A DNA stretch of 64,000 nt from an uncultured delta proteobacterium (lineage in GTDB: Bacteria > Desulfobacterota > Desulfovibrionia > Desulfovibrionales > Desulfovibrionaceae), in assembly GCA_900079685.1 (NCBI GenBank), contig LT599018.1:1074969-1138968 (forward strand), given 5' to 3'. A program made the position numbers and the translations under genes. Below, one piece after another: positions 23,797 through 32,175 of the stretch. Below the pieces are notes generated by a model that did no database searches, was not told where the DNA came from, and saw nothing but the letters and a program-made list of their open reading frames with translations. Position 1 is the first letter of the stretch. Every line of letters starts with the position of its first letter.

Positions 23797-24690
23797 ATGT
23801 CCTTCGCATTCATCGGATTTGGTGAAGTTTCCTACTGCATTTCAAAGGGATTCCGCAAGGATTTCGGGGAAACCGTCGCACTCACGGCCTACGACGTCAT
23901 GCTGGGCAGCGGGAAACCGATTGAAAAAACCGTTCGCGAACGCGCGGCGGAGGTTCGCGTCACGCTGGCCGACTCCCTGAAAGAGGCCATCAAGGATGCG
24001 GACATCGTGTTCTGCGCCGTCCAGGGCGCGTATTCCCTTGAGGTGGGCAGATCCGCCCGCGATTTCGTCAAGGCCGGGGCCATTTACGTCGACCTGACCA
24101 CCGCCAACCCCGCCCACAAGTTCGCCCTGGGCGAAGCCTTCGCGGAAAAGGGCATCGAGTTTGTCGACGCCGCCATGCTCGGCGCGCTGCCGGTTTCCCT
24201 GCACAAGGTGCCCATGCTCGTTTCCGGCACAGGCGCGGCCAGAGCGGTCCCCCTCATGCGGGAACGCAATATGGACGTCACCCTAGTGCAGGGCCCCGCC
24301 GGGGAAGCTTCCAAAATCAAGCTGACCCGGAGCGTTTTCATGAAAGGGATGCAAGCGCTGCTCGTGGAGACTTTCCTCTTCGCCCGCAAGGCCGGTGTGG
24401 AGAACATCGTCATGGATTCCATCACTGAATCCATGGACAAGGGCGGGTTCAAAACCATGGCGGAACGGATGATCTGCGCCGACCTCATCCACGCCGAGCG
24501 CCGCTCCCACGAAGTTTCCGACTCGATCCTGGTCATGCGGGACCTCGAGGTCGAGCCCATCATGGCAAGCGCCACCGTGCAGCGGCTGAAAGCTTCCGCC
24601 GCTCTCGGCTACCGCGAGGAACTGACGGGCAAAGCCCCGAAGACGCTCGCCGAGGCTTACGCCCTGTGGGAGAAAAAGAACTACGTATAG
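23797..24690 (+). CDS. NAD(P)-dependent dehydrogenase, 6-phosphogluconate/3-hydroxyisobutyrate dehydrogenase fold with DUF1932-like C-terminus
   Basis: A 297-residue protein. The N-terminal Rossmann domain begins AFIGFGEVSYCISKGF and has the family segment YVDLTTANPAHK. The all-helical C-terminal half with GEASKIKLTRSVFMKGMQALLVE contains the lysine position expected for catalysis in beta-hydroxyacid dehydrogenases. Substrate unknown. ATG 23797 was chosen because CCAGGAG lies just upstream. The gene sits alone between a terminator and a hairpin, next to an RpiR regulator that may control it. Confidence 0.82.
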   Translation: MSFAFIGFGEVSYCISKGFRKDFGETVALTAYDVMLGSGKPIEKTVRERAAEVRVTLADSLKEAIKDADIVFCAVQGAYSLEVGRSARDFVKAGAIYVDLTTANPAHKFALGEAFAEKGIEFVDAAMLGALPVSLHKVPMLVSGTGAARAVPLMRERNMDVTLVQGPAGEASKIKLTRSVFMKGMQALLVETFLFARKAGVENIVMDSITESMDKGGFKTMAERMICADLIHAERRSHEVSDSILVMRDLEVEPIMASATVQRLKASAALGYREELTGKAPKTLAEAYALWEKKNYV

Positions 24691-24768
24691 CCCGCCGGGG
24701 CGTCTCGCCCCGCTCCGTGACAAGCTAAGAACAGCAACCCGTATTTGAATAAAACGGCCGCATGCCAC

Positions 24769-24799
24769 CCCCCGCCGGATGGCAGCCATCCGCCGGGGG
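24769..24799. terminator. Near-palindromic hairpin upstream of the RpiR gene
   Basis: A 15-bp perfect stem (24769-24783 with 24785-24799) with essentially no loop and no T-tract. It could be a terminator for the dehydrogenase gene or an operator for the regulator that begins 55 bp later. Confidence 0.55.
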
Positions 24800-24853
24800 C
24801 TGCCGTAACGGCACAGCCGATTATTCTTCTTTACGACCAAAAGGGCGCAAACG

Positions 24854-25720
24854 ATGCATCAGGGATTAGAAGACGCAATACGTCACGCCAAGTTGACAAA
24901 GCTGGAAAAGACGATTGCCGAGTACGTCCTGAGGAATATCGGCGAGGTTTCCTTCATGACCGTCGCGGAATTGGCGAAAGCCCTGGACGTCAGCGACACG
25001 AGCATCATCCGGGCGACGCGGGCCATGGGGTACGCCGGGTTTTCCGATTTTCAGCGCAGTATCCAGCAGGAATTGCGCCAAAAAATGCAGGACCTGGACA
25101 ATCCCATGTCTCCCAAAGGCAGGTTTCTCTCGAAAAGCGCCCGGCGGGATAAAGAAAACCTGACGGCGCAAGGGCTGTCCCTGGTCATGGGGCACCTGAA
25201 TGCCGTCATGGAGAACAACAGCAGGGAAAAGCTCGAGAAAACCATCGATATCCTGGTCGGCAGCCGGCAGAAATTCATTTGCGGTTACAGGGGGAGCGCC
25301 GCGGTTCTCTACTTTTTCGGCCAGAAGCTCCGCCAGTTCCTGCCCATGGTGCATACGCTCATAACGGGCGACAGTGAAATGATCGAGCGGCTGGCGGACA
25401 TATCGTCCAAGGATTGCCTGTTCGTCTGTTCCTTTCCCCGGTATAACCATATGGTCATGCAGGCCTCGGACATGGCCCGCAGAGCCGGCGCGAAAGTGAT
25501 CGCGCTGACGGACAAGGTAACCTCGCCCCTGGCCAGGAATACCGAGATCTCCCTGCTCGCGGGGGTGGATTTCCCCGGCTTCTGCAACTCCTACGTGGCC
25601 CCTCTCTTCATCTGCGACCTTTTACTCCTCCTCCTCAGCGAAAAGATCAACATGGAATCCAACGGCAAGGCCGACCTGATCGAAGAATACGTGCAGAAAT
25701 TAAACATCAACTACCTCTGA
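24854..25720 (+). CDS. RpiR/MurR-family transcriptional regulator with SIS domain
   Basis: A 288-residue regulator. Residues 1-77 form the RpiR helix-turn-helix (KTIAEYVLRNIGEVSFMTVAEL, then DVSDTSIIRATRAMGYAGFSDF). Residues about 120-260 form a SIS domain (FICGYRGSAAVLYFFGQKL, VIALTDKVTSPLARN) that usually binds a phosphosugar or sugar acid. Its placement after the dehydrogenase gene and before the flavodoxin-ferredoxin gene suggests local regulation of the preceding catabolic genes. Confidence 0.88.
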   Translation: MHQGLEDAIRHAKLTKLEKTIAEYVLRNIGEVSFMTVAELAKALDVSDTSIIRATRAMGYAGFSDFQRSIQQELRQKMQDLDNPMSPKGRFLSKSARRDKENLTAQGLSLVMGHLNAVMENNSREKLEKTIDILVGSRQKFICGYRGSAAVLYFFGQKLRQFLPMVHTLITGDSEMIERLADISSKDCLFVCSFPRYNHMVMQASDMARRAGAKVIALTDKVTSPLARNTEISLLAGVDFPGFCNSYVAPLFICDLLLLLLSEKINMESNGKADLIEEYVQKLNINYL

Positions 25721-25973
25721 TCTTCCCCAGCGCATACGCCGGGCCGGGGCGAAAGCCCGCCCGGATACCCGGGAGACGCTCCTTCGCCGTCCCGCCACGG
25801 AGCCGCCCGCGCGCCGCAGCGAGACGCTTGCGCGAAAACCGCTTTCATAGAGCTTGAGTTTTAGGCAGAAATCCCTATTTTCAGGAAGGCGATACCGGCA
25901 TGGTTATACGACTGACGGCGCATGGCCGTTTCTACTCTTGAAAACGCCTAACGACTCTCCCGGAGAAGAATGC

Positions 25974-26801
25974 ATGGACATCAGCAACGTTTACGCGGTC
26001 TATTTCAGTGCAACCGGCACCACGCAAAAAATCGTGACGCATATCGCTTCCGCTCTCGGCAATGAGCTGGGCGCGAAAGTGGGAACACGCAACTTCACGC
26101 TCCCGGCGGGCAGAGCCGAACCCCTGGTTTTCGGCAAGGGCGATTGTATCGTGTTCGGCACCCCGGTCTACGCGGGACGGATTCCCAACGTTCTGCTCAC
26201 CTACCTGGAAACCATGGAAGGCAACGGCGCGCTGGCCGTTCCCGTCGCCCTGTTCGGGAACCGGAACTACGACGACGCCCTGATAGAACAGCGGGATCTT
26301 TTGGAGCGCAAGGGATTCCACACCGTGGGCGCCGCCGCCTTTGTGGGCGAGCATTCATTTTCCAAAATTCTCGCCGCGGGCAGGCCCGACAGCGAAGACA
26401 TGGCCCTCGCCACGCGGTTCGCCGCCGACGTTGCCGCCAAAATCAAGGCCCTGCCCGAAGGGGAAGCCTTGCAGCCCGTGCCGGTCAAGGGCACGCCTTA
26501 CCCGCATGCCGGGTATTACCGGCCGCGCGACGGGGAGGGGATCTTCATCGATATCCGTAAAGTCAAATCCCTGGTGAACGAGCGCTGTACGAACTGCAAC
26601 ATCTGCATCGGCCTGTGCCCTCTGGGGTCGATCAGCAAGGAAAACGTGCGCGAATACACCGGCATTTGCATCAAGTGCGGGGCCTGCATCAAAGGATGCC
26701 CCGAGAACGCGCGCTACTATACGGACGAAGGCTACCTGTTTCACCAGCATGATCTGGAAGCAAAATACACCCGCCGGGCCTTGCCCGAGTTGTTCGTATA
26801 A
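25974..26801 (+). CDS. EFR1-family flavodoxin-ferredoxin fusion protein
   Basis: A 275-residue electron carrier. Residues 1-170 are a flavodoxin-like domain with the FMN phosphate loop FSATGTTQKIV and an IVFGTPVYAGRIP segment. Residues about 200-245 carry two [4Fe-4S] motifs, CTNCNICIGLCPLGSI and CIKCGACIKGCPENA. ATG 25974 follows GGAGAAG (25962-25968); the upstream extension of the frame lacks a ribosome site. The 253-bp gap before it should hold its own promoter. The redox partner is not evident from neighbours. Confidence 0.88.
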   Translation: MDISNVYAVYFSATGTTQKIVTHIASALGNELGAKVGTRNFTLPAGRAEPLVFGKGDCIVFGTPVYAGRIPNVLLTYLETMEGNGALAVPVALFGNRNYDDALIEQRDLLERKGFHTVGAAAFVGEHSFSKILAAGRPDSEDMALATRFAADVAAKIKALPEGEALQPVPVKGTPYPHAGYYRPRDGEGIFIDIRKVKSLVNERCTNCNICIGLCPLGSISKENVREYTGICIKCGACIKGCPENARYYTDEGYLFHQHDLEAKYTRRALPELFV

Positions 26802-26827
26802 ATAATAACGCCGCCTTTCCGTTGACA

Positions 26828-26873
26828 AAAACCCGGTCCTCCGTACGCCGCCGCGCACGGAGGGCCGGGTTTT
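26828..26873 (+). terminator. Terminator after the flavodoxin-ferredoxin gene
   Basis: Stem AAAACCCGG-T-CCTCCGT (26828-26844) pairs with ACGGAGG-G-CCGGGTTTT (26857-26873) with one T-G wobble. The stem ends in four T on the plus strand. Confidence 0.8.
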
Positions 26874-26955
26874 ATCGGTTCGATCATTGACACGGGCACG
26901 GCGACAAATTACCTTTGAAAACCCTATAAGGAGCCCCGCATCAGGAGTAAGACAT

Positions 26956-28221
26956 GTGGAACTAAGACCCGCGCTACGAGACAAAATTGAGGTTCTGACC
27001 GGCAAAGGCGTGACGTTTTGCAACCCCTACAGCGTTGATATCGGCGACGACGTCAATACCGGCCAGATTGCGGGCGACGGCGTGACGATATATCCGGGAT
27101 GCCGGATCTACGGCGCCAAAACGGTTATTTCCGCCGGGGCGCAAATAGGCCGCGAAGGCCCCGTCACCATTGAAGACTGCCAGATCGGTCCCCGCGTCGA
27201 ACTCAAGGGGGGGTATTTCAGTAAATCAGTCTTCCTCGCGCGGGCGAATCTCGGTTCCGGAGCGCAGGTCAGGGAAGCCTGCATCCTTGAAGAAGAAGCG
27301 GGCGGCGCGCACTGCGTCGGCCTCAAACAGACCATCCTCTTCCCCTTCGTCACCCTGGGCAGCCTTGTCAATTTTTGCGACTGCCTGATGGCCGGCGGCA
27401 CCAGCCGGAAAAATCACAGCGAAGTCGGCAGTTCCTACATCCATTTCAATTTCACCCCGGATGGCGACAAAACCACGGCTTCCCTGCTGGGCGACGTGCC
27501 GCGCGGGGTGATGCTGAACCAGCCCCCGATCTTTCTTGGCGGCCAGGGCGGCATGGTCGGGCCGTTGCGGATGGGTTTCGGCAACGTGGTGGCCGCCGGG
27601 GGCGTCCTGCGCAAGGACGTTCTTGCCGACGGCCGGCTGGTTATCCCCCAGACGCCGCCCGCCAAAACGATCGAGTATGCGCCGAAGGCGTATCCCGGCC
27701 TTGCGCGCATCGTCCGCAACAACTTCTTCTACCTTGCCAACCTGACGGCGCTCGAACAGTGGTATATCCACGTCCGTCAAAGCTTTTTCCAGGAACAGGA
27801 GTTCGGCGGCCTTATCTTCCGGGGCGCTCTTGAAACGCTGGCGATGGCCACAAAGGAGCGGTGCAAACGGCTGGAAGACATGGGAAACAAGCTGGCTGCC
27901 CCTCCGGCCCGTTCCGGCGAGCCGGGACGGCGCGAAATGGCCGCGAACGCCGCCGGGATACGGGACCTTCTGGCCGGCTTCGCGAACGGCGCGGCCGGTC
28001 AAACCGGCGAACGGCACAAAGACCTGTTTTTGGCGGGACTGCGCAAAAACCGCCAACAGGGCGCAGGCTATATCGAAACCATACAGAGCCTGCCGGAAGA
28101 TACCGTGCGGGAAGGAACATTGTGGCTTGAACGAATCGTCGCCGGGGCCTTCCGGCTTCTGGCGTCGCGGGTGCCCGCCCTGGAGTTGACCAATGACGCG
28201 GCCGTGGCCGCCAAAGAATAA
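26956..28221 (+). CDS. Beta-helix sugar-nucleotidyltransferase/acyltransferase-like protein (GlmU C-terminal-like)
   Basis: A 421-residue protein. The first 270 residues show left-handed beta-helix-type repeats (VTIYPGCRIYGAKTVISAGAQIGREG), a distinctive SEVGSSYIHFNFTPDGDKTTASLLGDV loop (here in two parts: SEVGSSYIHFNF and TPDGDKTTASL) and GGVLRKDVLADGRLVIPQ. The C-terminal 150 residues are helical. No N-terminal nucleotidyltransferase domain (GxGxRM type) is present. Start GTG 26956 is supported by AGGAG at 26943-26947; an ATG two bases before is out of frame and hits a stop at once. It heads a four-gene operon with GlmM, so a role in hexosamine-phosphate modification is likely. Confidence 0.72.
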   Translation: MELRPALRDKIEVLTGKGVTFCNPYSVDIGDDVNTGQIAGDGVTIYPGCRIYGAKTVISAGAQIGREGPVTIEDCQIGPRVELKGGYFSKSVFLARANLGSGAQVREACILEEEAGGAHCVGLKQTILFPFVTLGSLVNFCDCLMAGGTSRKNHSEVGSSYIHFNFTPDGDKTTASLLGDVPRGVMLNQPPIFLGGQGGMVGPLRMGFGNVVAAGGVLRKDVLADGRLVIPQTPPAKTIEYAPKAYPGLARIVRNNFFYLANLTALEQWYIHVRQSFFQEQEFGGLIFRGALETLAMATKERCKRLEDMGNKLAAPPARSGEPGRREMAANAAGIRDLLAGFANGAAGQTGERHKDLFLAGLRKNRQQGAGYIETIQSLPEDTVREGTLWLERIVAGAFRLLASRVPALELTNDAAVAAKE

Positions 28222-28231
28222 AGGATGCAGT

Positions 28232-29581
28232 ATGGGTAAATTATTCGGCACGGACGGAATACGGGGCGAAGCCAACCGCTATCCCATGGACAGCGCCACG
28301 GCCTTCGCCGTCGGCCAGGCGATCACCTACCTTTTCCGGAGGGACAAACGGCGCACGCGGGTCATTATCGGCAAGGACACGCGCATCTCCGGCTACATGC
28401 TGGAAAGCTCGCTGGAAGCGGGCATCACGTCAATGGGCGGCGATCCCTACCTGGTCGGCGTGTTGCCCACCCCGGGCATCGCCTTTGCCACGAACAGCAT
28501 GCGCGCCGATGCCGGCATCGTCATTTCCGCCTCGCACAACCCTTTTCAGGATAACGGCATCAAAATCTTCGGCGAAGGCGGGTACAAACTTTCCGACGAG
28601 CAGGAACATACGCTCGAAGACCTGATAACCGGCGGCAAACTGCCGGAGATGGTCCCGGCCGTCGCGGCAATGGGCCGGGCCTACCGTCTGCACGACATGC
28701 CCGGCCGGTACACGGTGTTTTTGAAAAACACCTTCCCCCGCGACCTGTCGCTGGAAGGGGTGAAGATCGTTCTGGATACCGCCAACGGCGCGACGTACAA
28801 GGTCGCTCCCGAAGTATTCTGGGAACTCGGCGCCAAGGTCGAAACCATCCATAACGCCCCGGACGGCCTTAACATCAACGAAAACTGCGGCTCGCAGCAT
28901 ACGGCGGATCTCGCCGGCCGCGTGGTCGCGACAGGGGCCGCCGTCGGCCTGGCCTTCGACGGCGACGGGGACCGCCTGATCGCCGTGGATGAAAAGGGCC
29001 GCGAGATTTCCGGCGACCAGATCCTGCTCATTTGCGGCCTCATGCTGAAAGAACAGGGGCTGCTGAAAAACAACCTGCTGGTCAGCACCGTCATGAGCAA
29101 CATGGGGTTGCGCGTGGCCTGCAAAAAATACGGCTTCACACATCACGCCGCCAAGGTCGGCGACCGGTACGTGCTCGAGGATATGCAAAAACTCGGCGGC
29201 ATTCTCGGCGGCGAAGATTCCGGGCATATGATCTTCCTCAACCACCACACCACCGGCGACGGCATCCTGACCGCGCTGCAATTGCTTTCGGCCATGGTCC
29301 GGTCCGGAAAGCCGCTGTCCGAGCTGGCGGCGCAGATGGACATCTATCCCCAGAAGCTCATCAACCTGGACGTGAAGAGCAAGCCCGATCTTGACACTGT
29401 GCCGGAAGTCGCCGAGGCCATCCGGCAGGTCGAAGCGGCGTTGCAGGGCGATGGCCGCGTGCTGGTCCGCTATTCGGGCACGCAGAACATGTGCCGCGTC
29501 ATGGTCGAAGGGCCGAGCGTCGAACTGACCGACAAATATTGCGCCCAGATCGCCGATGTCATAAAAAAAGCGCTCGGGTGA
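28232..29581 (+). CDS. glmM: Phosphoglucosamine mutase (GlmM)
   Basis: A 449-residue alpha-D-phosphohexomutase converting glucosamine-6-phosphate to glucosamine-1-phosphate. Key features are LFGTDGIRGEAN at the start, the phosphoserine loop ISASHNP with Ser101, the metal loop FDGDGDR, the sugar loop GGEDSGHMIF and the phosphate-binding RYSGTQN near the C-terminus. Ten bases separate it from the beta-helix gene. GlmM is normally essential and often single, so it is worth asking whether another copy exists in this genome. Confidence 0.94.
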   Translation: MGKLFGTDGIRGEANRYPMDSATAFAVGQAITYLFRRDKRRTRVIIGKDTRISGYMLESSLEAGITSMGGDPYLVGVLPTPGIAFATNSMRADAGIVISASHNPFQDNGIKIFGEGGYKLSDEQEHTLEDLITGGKLPEMVPAVAAMGRAYRLHDMPGRYTVFLKNTFPRDLSLEGVKIVLDTANGATYKVAPEVFWELGAKVETIHNAPDGLNINENCGSQHTADLAGRVVATGAAVGLAFDGDGDRLIAVDEKGREISGDQILLICGLMLKEQGLLKNNLLVSTVMSNMGLRVACKKYGFTHHAAKVGDRYVLEDMQKLGGILGGEDSGHMIFLNHHTTGDGILTALQLLSAMVRSGKPLSELAAQMDIYPQKLINLDVKSKPDLDTVPEVAEAIRQVEAALQGDGRVLVRYSGTQNMCRVMVEGPSVELTDKYCAQIADVIKKALG

Positions 29582-29626
29582 TACGGAATCCGCTCTCGAC
29601 TCCACTCTTTGCACAAAGGATACACC

Positions 29627-30616
29627 ATGCCGATCACGGTCTATGTCACGGACGATTTCGAACACATGAGCAGCGTCGGCGCGGATATCGTCAAGGCGCA
29701 GATTGCCGGAACCCTCAAACAAAAAGGTGAAATGGTCCTGGGCCTGGCCACCGGCAATTCGCCGACCGGCCTTTACCGCCATCTGGCCCGGGCGGCCAAT
29801 GCCGGGGAGGTGGACAGCCGCCGCATCCGCAGCTTCAACCTCGACGAGTATGTCGGCCTGCCGGGGGAGAACGCGCAGCAGCGCGTCCTGCACCGCGAAA
29901 GCTACTGCACCTTCATGATCGAACATCTTTTCAGCCGCCTTGAACGTAAGTTCATCGAAACCAGCGTCCCCTACGGGACGCTGATCGACCAGGCGCAGCT
30001 GGCAAAAGAGCTCAAGGCCCACCCGGAAGACTGGCGCGGGGAAGGCGCGGACGCGGGCCGCTCCATCGTCATCAAAGCCGCGCCGGCTTCGCCGTATCTC
30101 GCCTGGATCCGCAAGGAGGTTCTCGACGGATACGCCAAAAAGATCAAACGGGCCGGGGGCATCGACCTGCAGATCATCGGCGTGGGCGGGCGCGGGCATG
30201 TGGCGTTCCACGAATCGGGGATTCCGTTCAAGAAAAGCACGGTGATGCTGGTCAAACTCGACGGCAACACCGTGGCCAACGCCGTGGCCGACGGCCACTT
30301 CGCCTCCAAAAAGGAAAGCCCCCGCTACGCGGTCAGCATGGGGGCCGAACTGGTCTACCAGGCCAAAACCGTGGTCCTTTTGGCCAACGGCGAGCGCAAG
30401 GTCGAATCGGTCGCGCGGTCCCTGCTCGAAGCCCCGACGCCGGAAGTGCCCATCTCCTACGGCCAGATTTACGCCGCGAACGGCGGCAACCTTTTCTACG
30501 TCGTGGACAGAGTCGCGGCGCGGGAGCTCCTTGGCGCCCGGTCCGCCCTGAAAAAGAAAGGCGTGACGATCCTGTCCCCCCAAACCGGACGCGCATTGCG
30601 GCATGAACCAGCTTGA
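29627..30616 (+). CDS. Glucosamine-6-phosphate deaminase-like protein (NagB family) with altered active site
   Basis: A 329-residue protein; typical NagB is about 266. Retained features are the phosphate loop GLATGNSPTGLYRHL and FNLDEYVGL with the catalytic Asp72 equivalent. The loop GVGGRGHVAFHE corresponds to NDGHIAFNE of E. coli NagB. There Asp141 is replaced by Arg (residue 189 here), while His143 and Glu148 equivalents (His191, Glu196) remain. An insertion of roughly 50 residues precedes this loop and the C-terminus is extended. It may have changed activity or direction. It overlaps the next gene by 14 bp. Confidence 0.8.
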   Translation: MPITVYVTDDFEHMSSVGADIVKAQIAGTLKQKGEMVLGLATGNSPTGLYRHLARAANAGEVDSRRIRSFNLDEYVGLPGENAQQRVLHRESYCTFMIEHLFSRLERKFIETSVPYGTLIDQAQLAKELKAHPEDWRGEGADAGRSIVIKAAPASPYLAWIRKEVLDGYAKKIKRAGGIDLQIIGVGGRGHVAFHESGIPFKKSTVMLVKLDGNTVANAVADGHFASKKESPRYAVSMGAELVYQAKTVVLLANGERKVESVARSLLEAPTPEVPISYGQIYAANGGNLFYVVDRVAARELLGARSALKKKGVTILSPQTGRALRHEPA

Positions 30617-31517
30617 AGAACGCATAGCGGACCTTGTCCGCGAAAAAGGCCCCCTCACGGGGGCCGAGATACACCAGCACATCAAGGGCGACAGCCTGGC
30701 CGTATGGCAAGCGTGCCGCACCTCGCGCGCGCTGGAAACACGAACCCTGGGGCGGCTCTATCTGCGGCTCGACGCGCAGGTGGAAGGCTACGCCCGCCTC
30801 TCGCCCTCCATCCTGAGGGAGTTTTTCACCTACTCGCTCGTCGGCCTGCCGGACGATCCGGAACCGCTGGAAGCGCGCAGGCGGGAAATAGCCGCGCGCA
30901 TCGAGGCGATCAGCCGGGAGAAGCATGACCTGGCCCGCCGCTTTATCGAGGACATCCGCGAACGGTTCGGCAATGATTGGCCGGAAGAGAAACTCTGCGT
31001 CATCCTCGCGGGGGACGTCGTCTACCGGATGGCGCACCGGGTCCCCCGGCCGGAGCGCAGCACGGGCAGGCTCGTGGACGGCTCCGACCTCGACCTGGTC
31101 GTCATTCTGGCGGACGACGTGCCAGACAGCTTCGTCGAACGGCTCGACGACGCCATTTACAAAAGCAAGTACGTGGCGCTGGTCACCCCCTCGGTCAGGG
31201 AAGAGATCGACTACGTGGTGAAAAAAATGGCCCGGGTCGAGGAGCAACTCCAGTTCGACACCTTCAAGCGCATGGTCGCCTGCAAAATACTGCATGAAGG
31301 CGTGCTGCTGCACGGCAGCGGCGCCATGTTCGACGCCATCCAGGCCCGGCTCCGGGAGAAGGGAATCGCGCGGCGGCTGGAAGATCTGGAAACGCAGGCG
31401 CACGAGTTCCGCAAAGCCGGGCAGGACTATCTGCTCCGGCACTGCCCCACGGGAAGAATGGAGAGCGACATCCGGAAGTTGTTCTACTCCGCCGAGGAAT
31501 CCGAAGAGTTCGAATGA
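30603..31517 (+). CDS. Winged-helix plus nucleotidyltransferase-domain protein, unknown function
   Basis: A 304-residue protein I cannot name. The first 65 residues look like a winged helix (GPLTGAEIHQHI, AVWQACRTSRALETR, LYLRLD). The central part carries a Pol-beta-type nucleotidyltransferase motif, GSDLDLVV at residues 160-167 with Asp162 and Asp164 as metal ligands and acidic residues in REEIDYVV as the possible third. The C-terminus is helical and charged. Overlap with the NagB-like gene shows it belongs to the hexosamine operon. It could nucleotidylate a sugar phosphate or a protein partner. Confidence 0.65.
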   Translation: MNQLEERIADLVREKGPLTGAEIHQHIKGDSLAVWQACRTSRALETRTLGRLYLRLDAQVEGYARLSPSILREFFTYSLVGLPDDPEPLEARRREIAARIEAISREKHDLARRFIEDIRERFGNDWPEEKLCVILAGDVVYRMAHRVPRPERSTGRLVDGSDLDLVVILADDVPDSFVERLDDAIYKSKYVALVTPSVREEIDYVVKKMARVEEQLQFDTFKRMVACKILHEGVLLHGSGAMFDAIQARLREKGIARRLEDLETQAHEFRKAGQDYLLRHCPTGRMESDIRKLFYSAEESEEFE

Positions 31518-31554
31518 ACCGGCGATGCCGCGGCGGCATCTGTTGCCGTCGCCG

Positions 31555-32175
31555 TCATACCGTTATTTTGCCCTCGATCCATTCAAGCAGCGCGTTCACG
31601 CCGATTGCCAGACCGGCGGACAGAACGGCGCCGCAGACTATTTTATACGTGTTCACGGTTCGCAAGCCGTCAAACAAAATGTCTCCGAGGCCGCCCGCGT
31701 TGATGGCGGCGGCTATGGTGGCGATGCCGATGGTCGAGACGGCGGCGAGGCGGATGCCTGCGAACAGCGCCCGCAGTGAAAGCGGCAGGCGGATTTTGTA
31801 CAGCACCTGCATGGGGGTCATGCCCATGCCGGTCGCGGCCTCGATGATCGCCGGATCAACGCCCTGCAAACCGGCCAGAAAATTCCGCAGCAAAAGATAC
31901 TGGTTATAGAAAACCAGAACGATGATCGCGGTCGGTTTGCCCAGCCCCGTGACCGGGATGAGCAGGGCGAACAGGGCCAGGCTGGGGATGGAGTACACCA
32001 CGGAAAAAAGATTGGTCAGGATCGCGCCCCAGATTTTTGAACGCATCGCGGCCAGCGTCAGAAGCGCGGCAAGCGCAAGGGAAAGAAAAAGAACGACGGC
32101 CACTATCCAGAGGTGCTCGCAAAAGGCGGCGCCGAGTTTCCCGTACTGGGTAAAAAGATAGTTACGCACCGGCAA
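31555..32175 (-). CDS. Osmoprotectant-type ABC transporter permease (OpuC/YehW-like)
   Basis: A 206-residue membrane protein with about five helices and the family coupling segment EAATGMGMTPMQVLYKIRLPLSLRALFAGI. It is the second permease of the betaine/osmoprotectant transporter whose other genes lie upstream on the same strand, overlapping the ATPase gene by 14 bp. Convergent with the nucleotidyltransferase gene, 37 bp away with no obvious terminator. Confidence 0.88.
   Translation of the reverse strand: MPVRNYLFTQYGKLGAAFCEHLWIVAVVLFLSLALAALLTLAAMRSKIWGAILTNLFSVVYSIPSLALFALLIPVTGLGKPTAIIVLVFYNQYLLLRNFLAGLQGVDPAIIEAATGMGMTPMQVLYKIRLPLSLRALFAGIRLAAVSTIGIATIAAAINAGGLGDILFDGLRTVNTYKIVCGAVLSAGLAIGVNALLEWIEGKITV

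Noticed and set aside
28430..30721. Long open frame antisense to glmM and the nagB-like gene (763 codons, minus strand)
   Set aside because: It mirrors codon positions of GC-rich plus-strand genes that have clear families; its translation has no recognisable domain and is rich in His, Arg and Gly.
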